64,000 bases of DNA from UBA2334 sp964396895 (GTDB lineage Bacteria; Pseudomonadota; Gammaproteobacteria; Burkholderiales; Burkholderiaceae_C), in NCBI GenBank assembly GCA_964396895.1, contig CAYNGJ010000011.1, positions 62,001-126,000 of the forward strand, in the 5' to 3' direction. Every line of letters begins with the position of its first letter. Position 1 is the stretch's first letter. Made by a program: the position numbers and the translations under genes. Positions 44,902-55,429 of the stretch are shown in pieces. The notes beneath the pieces are model-generated. The model was not told where the DNA came from. It saw nothing but the letters and a program-made list of their open reading frames with translations, and ran no database searches.

Positions 44902-45819
44902 ATGAGCAGCTGGCAGCTGTACTGGCGCATGACACGGCCGGGGTTTTTGTCCATCACCGTGGTGGCTTGCCTGATCGGTATGGCATCCGCAGCGGCCTGC
45001 GGCTGCGGGTTTGATGCGCTGAAAGGTGCGGCCACCGTGGTGCTGGCCTGCCTGGCGCATGCCGGTGCCAATGTGCTGAACGATTACCACGACGCACGCA
45101 ATGGTGCGGACGAAGCCAACCAACACGGGATGTTCCCATTCACCGGCGGCTCGCGCCTGATTCAGCAGGGCCAGGTGTCTATCGAGGACACGCGGCGTTG
45201 GGCAATGACCTTGCTCGGCCTGACGGCGATCGGCGGACTGCTGCTGGCACTGCACAGCCACGGTGGGTTGCTGGTAATCGGACTCCTGGGGGTGGGGCTG
45301 GCGTGGGCGTACTCAGCACCACCGTTGGCCCTCATGACAAGGGGGCTGGGGGAGCTGACGGTGGCAGGCTGCTGGTGGCTGGTGGTGGTGGGTGCAGACT
45401 TCGTGCAACGGGGACAGTGGTTTGTGATTCCCACCTACGTGGGTGCCGGGTTTGCCCTGCTGGTGGCCAACATTCTGCTCATCAATGGTGTGCCCGACGC
45501 CCCGTCGGACGCATCGGTCGGCAAACGCACGTTGGCCACGCGCCTCTCGCCTGGCCAACTGGCGGGTTTGTACGCGCTGGTGGTGGTGCTGGCACATGCT
45601 TGGTTGGCCATCGGGGTGTGGTGGTTGATCCCGCCGACCCCAACACTCTGGGCATTGTTGACGCTGCCTCTGGGGCTGAGGGCTGCCTGGTCGCTGTGGC
45701 AACACACCCAAGGTCAGTCGAACAGGCTGCGCCCGGCCATCACCCTCACCATACTCACCGCCAACCTGCACGGAGTGGCCCTCGCCGTGGGCCTGCTGCT
45801 GCCGCGCTGGTGGTTCTGA
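44902..45819 (+). CDS. UbiA-family prenyltransferase (MenA-like)
   Basis: A 305-residue integral membrane protein with about eight hydrophobic helices. The first Asp motif is NVLNDYHDARNGAD (NDxxD) and the second is GVPDAPSDASVGKRTL, both needed for binding the prenyl diphosphate and magnesium. The sequence resembles the MenA subgroup (1,4-dihydroxy-2-naphthoate polyprenyltransferase) more than UbiA. No menaquinone genes are in the window, so the acceptor is unknown. It is convergent with the small lipoprotein gene, 9 nt away. Confidence 0.87.
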   Translation: MSSWQLYWRMTRPGFLSITVVACLIGMASAAACGCGFDALKGAATVVLACLAHAGANVLNDYHDARNGADEANQHGMFPFTGGSRLIQQGQVSIEDTRRWAMTLLGLTAIGGLLLALHSHGGLLVIGLLGVGLAWAYSAPPLALMTRGLGELTVAGCWWLVVVGADFVQRGQWFVIPTYVGAGFALLVANILLINGVPDAPSDASVGKRTLATRLSPGQLAGLYALVVVLAHAWLAIGVWWLIPPTPTLWALLTLPLGLRAAWSLWQHTQGQSNRLRPAITLTILTANLHGVALAVGLLLPRWWF

Positions 45820-45828
45820 CGGCGCGCG

Positions 45829-46323
45829 TCAGCGCAATGGGCGTCCTGCGGGCAACACCGCCTGGGGTGTCGGTGTGGTGAGTGGCTGCGGTTGTACCCA
45901 AAGGAAAGGCACCTCGGGAATGGCCGACTCCTGATAAGGCAATTGCAGGGGTTGGGGTGTCATGCCCAAAGCCGCTTGCCCCTCGACCTGAGCCATCCAC
46001 CGCTGAAGGCTGGACAGGTTGGCAGCGATGTCGGCCCTGGCTGGCGCCAGCTTGACAGCACGCTGCAGCAACGAAGATGCTTGCTGGTATCGGCCACGCG
46101 ACGCCTCCACGATGGCCATGTTGTTGAGGGCGATGGGGTCAAACGGGTTGATGGCCAAGGCAGCGGCCGGATCGTTGTCCAACATGCCTTGCGGTTTTTT
46201 CGGAAAGGTCAGCTGCCCTTGGCTGGCGCCACCCCAGCCGGAACAAGCCGTCAACCCCACGGTGATGACCAGCAGGCCCACACGTGCCACCCGATGAACG
46301 GTGTTGCGAGATCTATCAGTCAT
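45829..46323 (-). CDS. TPR lipoprotein at the end of the cellulose operon
   Basis: A 164-residue lipoprotein: the signal VGLLVITVGLTAC ends in the lipobox LTAC. One or two TPR-like helices (AINPFDPIALNNMAIVEASR and QQASSLLQRAVKLAPAR) and a proline-rich tail follow. I do not know a named family. It begins 1 nt after the bcsC stop, so it is very probably part of the bcs operon and may sit at the outer membrane beside BcsC. Confidence 0.72.
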   Translation of the reverse strand: MTDRSRNTVHRVARVGLLVITVGLTACSGWGGASQGQLTFPKKPQGMLDNDPAAALAINPFDPIALNNMAIVEASRGRYQQASSLLQRAVKLAPARADIAANLSSLQRWMAQVEGQAALGMTPQPLQLPYQESAIPEVPFLWVQPQPLTTPTPQAVLPAGRPLR

Positions 46324-46324
46324 G

Positions 46325-49300
46325 TCACTGCCCCACCTTCAGGACTTTGGGTGGGAATTTGGTTGGCGCGTAAATGGGGTCGAAGCTGTACCGCATGTAC
46401 ACCATCCCGCTGGTCTGTGTGTAGTCCGATGCGTTGTCGATAGACACCCTGCCCCCCACCACCCACTGTGGCGCAAACTGGTATTCAGCCTCGCCACCCA
46501 GGCGGAATCCCAGGCCCGTCTTGGATTGACTGGGGTAGAACGAGCGCCAGGTCACACCAGACGGCGCCGCCACCGAATTGGCCGCTGCCACCGTTTCCCA
46601 GTTGGCCTGCTGTGTGGCGTCGCCGGGGAAATAGGCCGCACTGTTTTCCCGGAAACTTTGGATACCAATGGAGCCGTCCACTCGGTAGGCCACGCGACCG
46701 CTCTTGCCAGCCAACTCCAAGGGCAATGCGATGCTGAAGTACCGCTGCGGGCTGAAGTAGCCCCCATGGCCCAACGTGAAGTAGCGCAAATTGCGTTTGT
46801 AGCCCAGCGCAGTGACGCTGACACCGGCGGTGAATTCCATATCAGGGTCTTGGATGAGCTTGTAGTAAGCACCACCACCCACCTCGAACCGGCTGTTGTT
46901 GACCACATTTTTGCCGCGCAATGCGTGCACGCCGCCGTAGCCGAAGAAACCGAACTTACCCTGCTCCACCCCCATTTCAAGGCGACCGCCGGTGGCGGTG
47001 ACGCCACCCCAGGTGCGCCCGGTCACATCGTCAACGGTGCCGGCGTACGACAGCAGGCTGTCCGTCACCGGGCGCCGGGACAGGTCCAGTTTCAACTTCA
47101 CGTCGCCGAACGAGTCGTTGTAAGCCACGCCACCGACCACATTGGTCACCTGAAAGCCCAGGGGGGTGGACCCCAGGTCCAGCTTGAGTCTGGCCGTCTC
47201 GTAGCCAACAGACAAAGCCATGCCGGAGTCCTGCTGCTCGCGTGTGGTGCCCACACCACCCCCCACAATCGCCAAGGCATTGGAGCCAAACTGCTGCGCC
47301 GCATTGAAATCGGTCCCACTGACACGACCGGCACTCAGAAAAACCGGTTCCATCCGCAGGACGAGGTGGCCACCTTGACCAAAAGGAAAGCGCCCCTCAA
47401 TGACGGTGCTGAAATCGTTGAGCTCGCTGGTGCCGGACTCACCGCTGCGGCCTCGCCACATGCCCCCCGCAGACACAGAGCCTGCGCGATCGGCTCGGAG
47501 TTCGTCAATTTCGCGTTGAAGGGAACCCGGCCCCGACATGCGCCGAGGACTGGTGGTCACCGGCGTGGGGGCATCCCATGAAACGCGGGTGTCGGACGCC
47601 ACGTCTGACGACGGTGCGCTTTGAACAAACTGCACTGGCGGTGTTTGCAGCGGCTGCAGGTAAGGCGATGGCGCATTCCGTGGCGCCTCCTGCACCACGC
47701 TGGGAGCCGTCATCGGGTACATCACCCCAGGCCCCACATTGACGGACTGCAAGGACGAACGCGGAAAATTGCCCACCGGGCTCAACACCGGCCCTGACTG
47801 TGCGGTGCCTTGCGGAGGGGCAAAAACCGACACGGGCGCGGGTTGCCCCCCACGACCCGCTGCCGCAGGGTAACTGTCCACGGGCTGGGCCGTCCGGTAG
47901 TCGGACGAGCCCCGCTCGGTGTAACCGGGCGGAACCTGGAACTGAACGGGCCGCATGCCCTCGCGCGCTGGCGGTGCGTCCGTGAACACGGCGCTGGTTT
48001 GAGCAGGCGAGGCGCGCTCCTCGGCCCAAACAGGCTGTGTGCCCTGCACAACACCCAGTGGCGTTTGCGGTGCCTGGGAATAGGGTTTGCTGGCTGACGT
48101 CGGCTGGCCCACGGGCTGCATCAACGGGCGAACCTGTGGCACCATGGCCGGCCCCACGGCCCGACCACCGAGCGGGTTGGGAATGAGCGGAATGCCAGAC
48201 GAAGGCGCTCCCGTTCTGGCATTGGGCACACCACTGGCGGGCATGGTGTAGTCCACCAAGTTCACACTCAGTGGACCACTGCGCTCCAGCTGGGCTTGCG
48301 CCAAGGACACTTGTTGCGCCTGTTGCAACAGCTCCACCGCCAGCTTGGGCTTGCCCTGAGCGCGGGCCAATCGGCCTTGGGTGGAGAGCACGCCAGGATC
48401 GGAAGGTGAAATTCTGGCCGCGGCCTCCAACGCGGACTGCGCATACTGGAGCTCCCCGGCAGCCAGCGCCGCCCCACCGGCGGCCACCAGTGTGGGCACG
48501 TCCGGCTCGGTCATTTGCAGTATCTGGTGGTACCAAGACAAGGCCCTGGCATGCTCACCGGCAGATGTGTACAACCGCGCCAAGGCCTGTTGTGCGGGGA
48601 TGTCGTTGGGCCGCTCGGACAGCAGCTGCGCGGCAATTTCGTAAGAGGCCGAGAAATTCCCCGCCTCCCGCTGTGCATCGGTCTGCCGGACGCTGTAGAC
48701 CCAACGGATGTCGTCCACATCTTTGCGCTGCGCCGGGGTCAAGGGTTGTGCGTAGAGCTGACGCAACTGGGCCGCCAGCTCCACGTCTTGCCGCGACTTG
48801 AGCAGCAAGCCAGCGTATTGAACCATCAGGTTCTGGTCTGGCTTGGGGCTTTGGGCCAACAAGGTGCGCATCATGGTGAGTGAGCGCGCTTCGTCGCCCA
48901 AATCCAACATGACATTGGCAATGGCTGCGAGCAAATCGGCATCACGCCCCGCCGCAGGCAGCGCCTGCTCCAGCACTTGAATGGACGAGCGGGTTTGCCC
49001 CATCTTGGCCAACAGGGCCGCCTTGTCAATTTGGGCTCGGACCCACAGTTGCCTCTGCAAATCGGCCATTTCGCGCGTTCTGGACTTGCTCGGGATCTTT
49101 TCCAGCATGGCCAGCGCCAATGCGTACTCTTTGGCTTCCGCACTCATGAGCGCCGCTGCATGCAAGGCATCCGGCATGTCGGGGCGAGTCTGCAACAACC
49201 CATCCATCAGTCCAAATGCCTCGCTGGCCGCACCAGACCGGTGGTAAAGACGTGCCAATTCCAAGCGGAGCCAGGGGCTGTTGGGATCCCACAGCAAAGC

Positions 49301-50785
49301 TTCTTCCAGCTGCTGCATGGCACCCACAGGATCCCCGCGGGCAATCATCTGGACACCCGCACGCCGATACTGCTCAGCCTTGAGGCTGCCGTAGCCCAAG
49401 TCCTCCTTCTCAGCGTCGGTCAGACCTTCTGCCAACACCAGTGCTTCGTCGATTTTGCCCTGCCGGACCAGCACCCCAGCCAAGCCTCGCCGCACATCGA
49501 CGGATTTGGGGTGTGCCGCCAGCACACCGCGGTAAGCACGTTCAGCGTCGGCCAAGCGCCCTTCCTGAGCCAGCAAATCGGCCAGCGCTGCGGGCGGACG
49601 GGCATTGCGCGAATCCAACTGCGCAGCCCGCATGTATTGGCGTCTGGCACCAGCGATGTCACCGGCCTCGGCAGCGCTGTCCCCTTCGTCCAGCGCCAGC
49701 CAGAAGCGCGCGCTGGTCAAGGCTTCTTCCCACTTGCGGTTGCCGCTGAGGCGAATGGCTTCTGCCAACAGCCTCTCTGCCTCACCGAAGCGCTCCTGTT
49801 TGAGCCTGACCACGCCCAAGCCGCCAAGTGCATCCGGATTTTTGGGTCCGCTGGCCAGCAAAGCTTCAAAACGATTCTCTGCCTCGCCCACATCGCCCAC
49901 GTTCAAGGCACTGAAACCATCCCTCAGCGCAATGCTTCTGGCATCCAACGGTTTGGGCGCATAGGCTTGGCTCAAACCGGAAATGCGCGCCTGTATGGCC
50001 GCATCGTTGGGTTGCACGCCCAAATAGGCTTGGAACAGCGACAAGTCGCTTTTCGAGGCTTCCAACCAAATCAAGGCTTTGCGCCACGCCTCCACCGCCG
50101 GAGCCGAAACCCCAGGCTTGCGCGCCAAGTCGGCCAGGATGCGAATGCCCTCGCGTCGAGTTGCCGCGCGATACGTCAGGTGCTGGCCATAGGACAACGC
50201 GGCACGCTGGTTGGAGGGATCCTCCGCCAACTGCCGCTCAAATCCTTTGCGTGCCTCATCCCAACCGTTGGTCGTGCCCCCCAGCGTCTGGTAGTACTCC
50301 AAGGCAATCGGGCCAGACAAATTCCGCCCCTCCAGCAACTGCCGATAAAGACCAACGGCCTCCTCCGTTTTACCCGCACGCGACGCCGCCCGGGCCTGGT
50401 CGAGCAAGTTGGTGTTGAGGGTGCGTTGTGTGGCCGCATTTTCAATCCGGCGGATGGCTTCACGGTTGGCTTGTGGCTGCGCCTTCAACTCTTCCACGAT
50501 GGCCTTGGCGGCTTCCGGTCGGTTGCTGTCCAGTTCAAACTGCGCGAGTCCGGCCAGGGCATCGGGATTCTTGGGATCAATTTTCAACAACCGTCGCCAC
50601 GCAGCTGCAGCCAGATCAGACCGCCCCTTGCCCTCCCAGAACCGGGCTTGATCGGTCAGGGTTTTGGCGGCGATGTCGTCATTGGCATTTGCCACGGGTG
50701 CGCTCAGCGCCATGACCGTGGACACGGATGCGCCAGCAAGCAACCGCATCCATCGGTTTTTCGGAAAAGAGAACGATTGGTTCAT
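46325..50785 (-). CDS. bcsC: Cellulose synthase subunit BcsC
   Basis: A 1486-residue outer-membrane cellulose export protein. A signal peptide (LAGASVSTVMALSAPVANAN) precedes about twenty TPR repeats to roughly residue 780. A low-complexity Pro/Gln/Ser region follows, and the C-terminal ~330 residues form the BcsC beta-barrel (GGRLEMGVEQGKFGFFGYGG, then RYFSIALPLELAGKSGRVAYRVDGS). The length exceeds E. coli BcsC (about 1157), mainly through TPR repeats and the linker. It is preceded by bcsB and followed by the small lipoprotein gene. Confidence 0.95.
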   Translation of the reverse strand: MNQSFSFPKNRWMRLLAGASVSTVMALSAPVANANDDIAAKTLTDQARFWEGKGRSDLAAAAWRRLLKIDPKNPDALAGLAQFELDSNRPEAAKAIVEELKAQPQANREAIRRIENAATQRTLNTNLLDQARAASRAGKTEEAVGLYRQLLEGRNLSGPIALEYYQTLGGTTNGWDEARKGFERQLAEDPSNQRAALSYGQHLTYRAATRREGIRILADLARKPGVSAPAVEAWRKALIWLEASKSDLSLFQAYLGVQPNDAAIQARISGLSQAYAPKPLDARSIALRDGFSALNVGDVGEAENRFEALLASGPKNPDALGGLGVVRLKQERFGEAERLLAEAIRLSGNRKWEEALTSARFWLALDEGDSAAEAGDIAGARRQYMRAAQLDSRNARPPAALADLLAQEGRLADAERAYRGVLAAHPKSVDVRRGLAGVLVRQGKIDEALVLAEGLTDAEKEDLGYGSLKAEQYRRAGVQMIARGDPVGAMQQLEEALLWDPNSPWLRLELARLYHRSGAASEAFGLMDGLLQTRPDMPDALHAAALMSAEAKEYALALAMLEKIPSKSRTREMADLQRQLWVRAQIDKAALLAKMGQTRSSIQVLEQALPAAGRDADLLAAIANVMLDLGDEARSLTMMRTLLAQSPKPDQNLMVQYAGLLLKSRQDVELAAQLRQLYAQPLTPAQRKDVDDIRWVYSVRQTDAQREAGNFSASYEIAAQLLSERPNDIPAQQALARLYTSAGEHARALSWYHQILQMTEPDVPTLVAAGGAALAAGELQYAQSALEAAARISPSDPGVLSTQGRLARAQGKPKLAVELLQQAQQVSLAQAQLERSGPLSVNLVDYTMPASGVPNARTGAPSSGIPLIPNPLGGRAVGPAMVPQVRPLMQPVGQPTSASKPYSQAPQTPLGVVQGTQPVWAEERASPAQTSAVFTDAPPAREGMRPVQFQVPPGYTERGSSDYRTAQPVDSYPAAAGRGGQPAPVSVFAPPQGTAQSGPVLSPVGNFPRSSLQSVNVGPGVMYPMTAPSVVQEAPRNAPSPYLQPLQTPPVQFVQSAPSSDVASDTRVSWDAPTPVTTSPRRMSGPGSLQREIDELRADRAGSVSAGGMWRGRSGESGTSELNDFSTVIEGRFPFGQGGHLVLRMEPVFLSAGRVSGTDFNAAQQFGSNALAIVGGGVGTTREQQDSGMALSVGYETARLKLDLGSTPLGFQVTNVVGGVAYNDSFGDVKLKLDLSRRPVTDSLLSYAGTVDDVTGRTWGGVTATGGRLEMGVEQGKFGFFGYGGVHALRGKNVVNNSRFEVGGGAYYKLIQDPDMEFTAGVSVTALGYKRNLRYFTLGHGGYFSPQRYFSIALPLELAGKSGRVAYRVDGSIGIQSFRENSAAYFPGDATQQANWETVAAANSVAAPSGVTWRSFYPSQSKTGLGFRLGGEAEYQFAPQWVVGGRVSIDNASDYTQTSGMVYMRYSFDPIYAPTKFPPKVLKVGQ

Positions 50786-50828
50786 GGTGTTTCAGCCTGC
50801 GCGATGGAGTGAGGTGTCACGGCCAGCG

Positions 50829-53132
50829 TCACTTGGCTGACGACCGGCGCGAGGCCTGGCGACGCAGCAACGTGTAGAACACACCCGCCAAAATGATGGC
50901 AACCAACACAATCAACAACACAGCCACCCAACTGTTGTTGGACAAGGCCCACCGAACCGCCATGAGTGGCGGCAAACTGCCCACAAAATAATGACTGGCC
51001 GTTTCCATCGCATCGACCTCTTTGCCTCGGATGACGGCCACACCGCCTTGAATTTTGGGCACCACGTCGGCATCCATGAGCGCATGCAGCATGTCAGCCT
51101 GCCCGCTGGCACGGTCACTGGTGAACGCGACCACCGTGCGCCCTTTCTGCATGGGAGACTCAAACCCGAACAAAACAGCGTCTTTGGCCAGTGTGTTGGC
51201 CGACAGGTCCGCCACAGGCAAGGTTTTGGCATCTGGCGTTTCGTACCAAGGCATGAACTTCTGTTTCAGTGCGGTAAGCGAAAACGTGCGCGCCGCGCCA
51301 TCCACAGAGAACGGCATGCTCTTGGCCCATTCTTTGAGCAGTGGCTGACTCGCTGTGCCGCCGATCATCAAAATATCTTTACTGGCGAATTTCTGCACAT
51401 CGGCGGCCCGCGTCACCGACACACCATACACGGGCAAGCCGGTGGATTCACCCATGCGCCCCATGAGCGTCAAATAGGTGCCGATGTCACTGACCCCGTA
51501 GTTGTCGGGCAGCACCACGGCCGTTTCGGACAGGTCGGCCATTCGGGTGAATGGGAAGCCGGTGTTGGCAAACGCACTCATGTCCGGCATCTTGATGTAG
51601 TGTGGAAACTTGCTGATGTCCAACTCAGAGTCGGGATCAATGGCTGCACGTGTGTTGTCCAGCACCACGTCTCGGCAAGCACCCTCTTTGGGGTAATCGA
51701 AACTGAAGTGGAATTGAACTTGGCTGCGTGAGCGAATGTGGCTCACAGGCATGTGAAACTTCACCTCTGCGGGCAGTATTTCACCGGGGGCGTATTTGCC
51801 CACCAGTTGACCCAGCTTGGAATCAGGCATCTCGGCGCCCGGGTAGGCCAGCAATGGATAGGAGTTGACGTATTTTTCGTTGACCAGGATGTTCAGATTG
51901 GACTTGTCCTGCCGAGGACGAGGCGTGTACCGGTACTTCAGATCAAACGGAACACCGGGTGAGTTCCAGGCGAACAAGTCTGGCGGCGTGATGATGTTCA
52001 CCCGCACCAAATCAGGGGAGAGGCCGCGGACGTTCAGGTCCTCCAACGTGGCCAGTTCGCCAAACTTGACGGGGCGATCGCTGGGCAGCCAGCGAGGGGC
52101 GTCATAAGGCACCCGCGGTTTGAGGCCGTCCAAGCGTGCATTGCTGACCGTCTGACCTGCCAGTGCCGTTTTGCCCAGCCCGAGCGATGTGGCGGCCACG
52201 CGCAACTCAGCGGCATCGCGTCCGAGCACATACAACACCTTGAAGCGCGAATCCAACGGATGCGGCGCCACGGAAATGCTGGGCCCGTTGATGGCAGGAA
52301 TGTCCACCAAACCCTGAGGGCGGTCATCGCTGGTGGCGAACACCACCACGTGGTCAGTCGGCAACTTGTTGAGGTGTGCCGGGAACCACGCACCGCGGTA
52401 GCTGGCTTGCTCACCAAACCAAGAGGCGACAATACCGGCCGCCTCCAGTGTGGCGATCGATGGACTGGCACCAAACACAAATGGTCGCTCCAAGCGACGC
52501 CCATCCCGGCGATCAAAGAAAGGCGCAGGGAGCATGGCCAACTCATTGACGCCTGACATGGGTGCAACCGTGAATTGCAACGAGCTTTGGTTGCTCATGT
52601 TCAGCCACAGGCTGGAGTGGAAGGGATCTTCGCAATCCAGTGTGTAGTGTGCAATGAACTGGAGACTGAGACGATTCAGGTCACTGACCAAACGCGGGTC
52701 AATGGCCACCTCGCGCACCATGGGGGCCCCGGCGTTCTCTTTGGGCAAGGGAATGGTCTGAGCCACTTCACCGTTGAGCATCACCTTGAGGTGTGACAGG
52801 TTGGTCAGCAGGGATGGGGAGTACGTGAAGTCCAATTTCAGTTTCAGCGCGGTGACCACCTCATCAGGAGGCACGGTGAAGGTCACTGAATAAATGGGGT
52901 CTATGCCCCTGAGCTGAAAGGGCTGGGTCACCCCCAGCTGTTTGAACGTGAAACTGTAGCTGCCGAGTTGCGAGGCGGGGCTGCTCAAGGCCGCTGTGAC
53001 AGAGGAAGTCTCGCCGACTTCGGTCGTCAATCCCCGGTTTTTCTTGCTCTGCGCCCAGGCGTCGGGCGTGATGGACGACGTGATGATGGCGGCACCGAAC
53101 ATGAGTGCTGCAAGCAGTTGACGTTTAAACAT
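50829..53132 (-). CDS. bcsB: Cellulose synthase regulatory subunit BcsB
   Basis: A 767-residue periplasmic subunit with an N-terminal signal (LLAALMFGAAIITSS) and a C-terminal membrane anchor (VAVLLIVLVAIILAGVFYTLL). BcsB carbohydrate-binding and flavodoxin-like domains lie between (LRGIDPIYSVTFTVPPDEVV, YTLDCEDPFHSSLWLNM). It guides the nascent glucan from BcsA. An AAGGGAAAT ribosome binding region lies before the ATG at 53132. Confidence 0.94.
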   Translation of the reverse strand: MFKRQLLAALMFGAAIITSSITPDAWAQSKKNRGLTTEVGETSSVTAALSSPASQLGSYSFTFKQLGVTQPFQLRGIDPIYSVTFTVPPDEVVTALKLKLDFTYSPSLLTNLSHLKVMLNGEVAQTIPLPKENAGAPMVREVAIDPRLVSDLNRLSLQFIAHYTLDCEDPFHSSLWLNMSNQSSLQFTVAPMSGVNELAMLPAPFFDRRDGRRLERPFVFGASPSIATLEAAGIVASWFGEQASYRGAWFPAHLNKLPTDHVVVFATSDDRPQGLVDIPAINGPSISVAPHPLDSRFKVLYVLGRDAAELRVAATSLGLGKTALAGQTVSNARLDGLKPRVPYDAPRWLPSDRPVKFGELATLEDLNVRGLSPDLVRVNIITPPDLFAWNSPGVPFDLKYRYTPRPRQDKSNLNILVNEKYVNSYPLLAYPGAEMPDSKLGQLVGKYAPGEILPAEVKFHMPVSHIRSRSQVQFHFSFDYPKEGACRDVVLDNTRAAIDPDSELDISKFPHYIKMPDMSAFANTGFPFTRMADLSETAVVLPDNYGVSDIGTYLTLMGRMGESTGLPVYGVSVTRAADVQKFASKDILMIGGTASQPLLKEWAKSMPFSVDGAARTFSLTALKQKFMPWYETPDAKTLPVADLSANTLAKDAVLFGFESPMQKGRTVVAFTSDRASGQADMLHALMDADVVPKIQGGVAVIRGKEVDAMETASHYFVGSLPPLMAVRWALSNNSWVAVLLIVLVAIILAGVFYTLLRRQASRRSSAK

Positions 53133-53171
53133 GTAATTTCCCTTGTATCCCATGAAGTTCATCGAGCGAGC

Positions 53172-55427
53172 TCACGATGCACTTTTACCCACCCTATTAG
53201 CAGTGGCGGCCACTGCTTTGGTCGCGACCAACCGCGTGCGTCGATCTCGGAGCACATTGAACAACAACATGCCCAGTACCTTGAAACCACTCAACCCCAT
53301 CCAGGCCACCTCGCGCAGCGAAGTCAACGGCTTGTCGAATTTGCGTTTGTCACCCCAAACCACCCAACTGTCAGCCCGCGCGAAAGTGCACTGTACAAAA
53401 TCGATGGATTGTTGTGTGGACATGGGTTCAAAACTCAGGCCAATTCGGCTGTCTCGGTTCAGCGTGACTTTGGCGTCAAATTCAAATTCATCCATGCCGC
53501 GTTGCAGCACGAGCTTGACAGCGTCGCCAGGCTGCAAGCCGATCGGTTCAGGCACGGAAACACCCACACCGCCGTCTGAGTAATCGCTGGTCACGCACAC
53601 CACACTGCGGCCCGATGGCAAACGCAGCGCAGCAGCCAACTTCATTTGGACCCTGTGAGACGCACGGACCTGCCTGGCCTCGTTGGCCACCGCAATGCTG
53701 GCACCGAGCATCATCAGGTTGTAGGAGGTCCAGATCAGGTTCAGCACGATGGTGTCCACGTCAGGGCCGACTTCCCAGAACAGACGAATGACCCCCACCA
53801 CAAAACCCAGCAAACTCAAACCCATCAGAATCAAGTAGGGCTTGGAGATGTCCCAGTCGAAAAACTCGCGCTGGTTCAGCCCCCCTTTGGCCGTCACGTT
53901 GAACTTGCCGTATTTGGGGTTGACGAAAGCCACGAGGGTAGGCCTCAGGATGTACCAGGCCAACACCGACTCATACACCTCGGCCCAAAAGGAGTGCCTG
54001 AATTCACCCTGCATGCGAGAGTTCGTCAGGTTGGCGTGCAACAGGTGCGGCAGCGCGTACAGGGCAATGCTCAGGGCCGACGCCTGGATCACCTGTGACC
54101 CCAGCAGCAAAAAAGCCAGCGGCGCCGTCAAAAACACCAAGCGCGGAAGGCCGTAGAAGAAATGCAGCATGGCATTGGCGTAACACAGCCGTTGCGCCAG
54201 CTTCAGGCCTGGGCCAAACAAGGGATTGTCCAGCCGAAAAATCTGCGCCATGCCTCGCGCCCAACGAATTCGTTGCCCCACGTGTCCACCCAACGACTCG
54301 GTGGCAAACCCCGCCGCCTGCGGAATCGCCAAATAGGCCGTGGAATAGCCTTTTCGGTGCATTTTGAGGGCCGTGTGAGCGTCTTCGGTCACCGTTTCAA
54401 CGGCGATGCCCCCAATTTCGTCCAAAGCGGACCGCTTCATGACCGCGCAGGAACCACAGAAAAACGTGGCGTTCCACAGGTCGTTCCCATCTTGCACCAG
54501 GCCGTAGAACAGCTCACCCTCGTTGGGAACTTTTTTGAAGGTTCCCAGGTTCTTCTCAAACGGATCGGGCGAGAAAAAATGGTGTGGTGTCTGCACCATG
54601 GCCAGCTTGGGGTCCTTGCCGAACCACCCCATGGCGATCTGCAGAAAAGTGCGCGTGGGAATGTGATCGCAGTCAAACACAGCCACGTACTCACCATTGA
54701 CGCGCTTCAGTGCCGCGTTGATGTTGCCCGCCTTGGCGTGCTTATTGCCCGTCCGCGTCAAGTAACCCACACCCGCCTCTTCCGCGAAGGCTTTGAACTC
54801 TTCCCGACGGCCATCGTCCAAGATGTAGACCCTGAGTTTGTCTTTCGGCCAGTCGATGGCCATGGCGGCGAACACCGTGGTTTTGACGACCTTCAGCGGT
54901 TCGTTGTAGGTGGGGATCAGCAGGTCCACCGTGGGCCAGTGCTTGAGGTCTGAGGGCATGGGCACGGGCTTGCGCTCCAGTGGCCACGCTGTTTGAAAAT
55001 ACCCCAGGGCCAACACGATCCACGCATACAACTCGGCCACAAACAGGCCAGAGCCAAACAACCCGCTCAGCCAGGTGTCGAACGATATGGTTTCGGTCAG
55101 ACGCCAGTACAGGTACCGGGTTGACGCCACCAGCGACAGCACAATGAGCACCTGGGTGATGTAGCGCCCTGGAAGACTCCGCAGGAATAAAGCCGCGCCA
55201 AAAGACAGCAGACCGAGCATTAACTGCTGATTGGCGGTCAACGGTGTGGTAACGGTGAGCCACACCACCGGCAATGCCACCACCAACACCAGCAGTTGAA
55301 CCAGCAGGCTTTGCCACCCCATCCAACCGGCGAGAGCTCGTACAAATTTCACCGACAAGGCAAACAACCGTCGGTGGCCCAACATGCGCATTTGCATGCG
55401 GGCGTAACGAATTCGGCGCATGTTCAT
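53172..55427 (-). CDS. bcsA: Cellulose synthase catalytic subunit BcsA
   Basis: A 751-residue family 2 glycosyltransferase that polymerises UDP-glucose to cellulose. N- and C-terminal membrane helices flank the catalytic core with YILDDGRREEF, VFDCDHIPT (DCD), TEDAHTALKMHRKGY (TED) and QRIRWARGM (QxxRW). A PilZ domain follows, carrying the c-di-GMP motif RASHR (RxxxR) and DYSDGG (DxSxxG), so activity should depend on c-di-GMP. It starts 2 nt after the bcsQ stop. Confidence 0.97.
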   Translation of the reverse strand: MNMRRIRYARMQMRMLGHRRLFALSVKFVRALAGWMGWQSLLVQLLVLVVALPVVWLTVTTPLTANQQLMLGLLSFGAALFLRSLPGRYITQVLIVLSLVASTRYLYWRLTETISFDTWLSGLFGSGLFVAELYAWIVLALGYFQTAWPLERKPVPMPSDLKHWPTVDLLIPTYNEPLKVVKTTVFAAMAIDWPKDKLRVYILDDGRREEFKAFAEEAGVGYLTRTGNKHAKAGNINAALKRVNGEYVAVFDCDHIPTRTFLQIAMGWFGKDPKLAMVQTPHHFFSPDPFEKNLGTFKKVPNEGELFYGLVQDGNDLWNATFFCGSCAVMKRSALDEIGGIAVETVTEDAHTALKMHRKGYSTAYLAIPQAAGFATESLGGHVGQRIRWARGMAQIFRLDNPLFGPGLKLAQRLCYANAMLHFFYGLPRLVFLTAPLAFLLLGSQVIQASALSIALYALPHLLHANLTNSRMQGEFRHSFWAEVYESVLAWYILRPTLVAFVNPKYGKFNVTAKGGLNQREFFDWDISKPYLILMGLSLLGFVVGVIRLFWEVGPDVDTIVLNLIWTSYNLMMLGASIAVANEARQVRASHRVQMKLAAALRLPSGRSVVCVTSDYSDGGVGVSVPEPIGLQPGDAVKLVLQRGMDEFEFDAKVTLNRDSRIGLSFEPMSTQQSIDFVQCTFARADSWVVWGDKRKFDKPLTSLREVAWMGLSGFKVLGMLLFNVLRDRRTRLVATKAVAATANRVGKSAS

Positions 55428-55429
55428 GG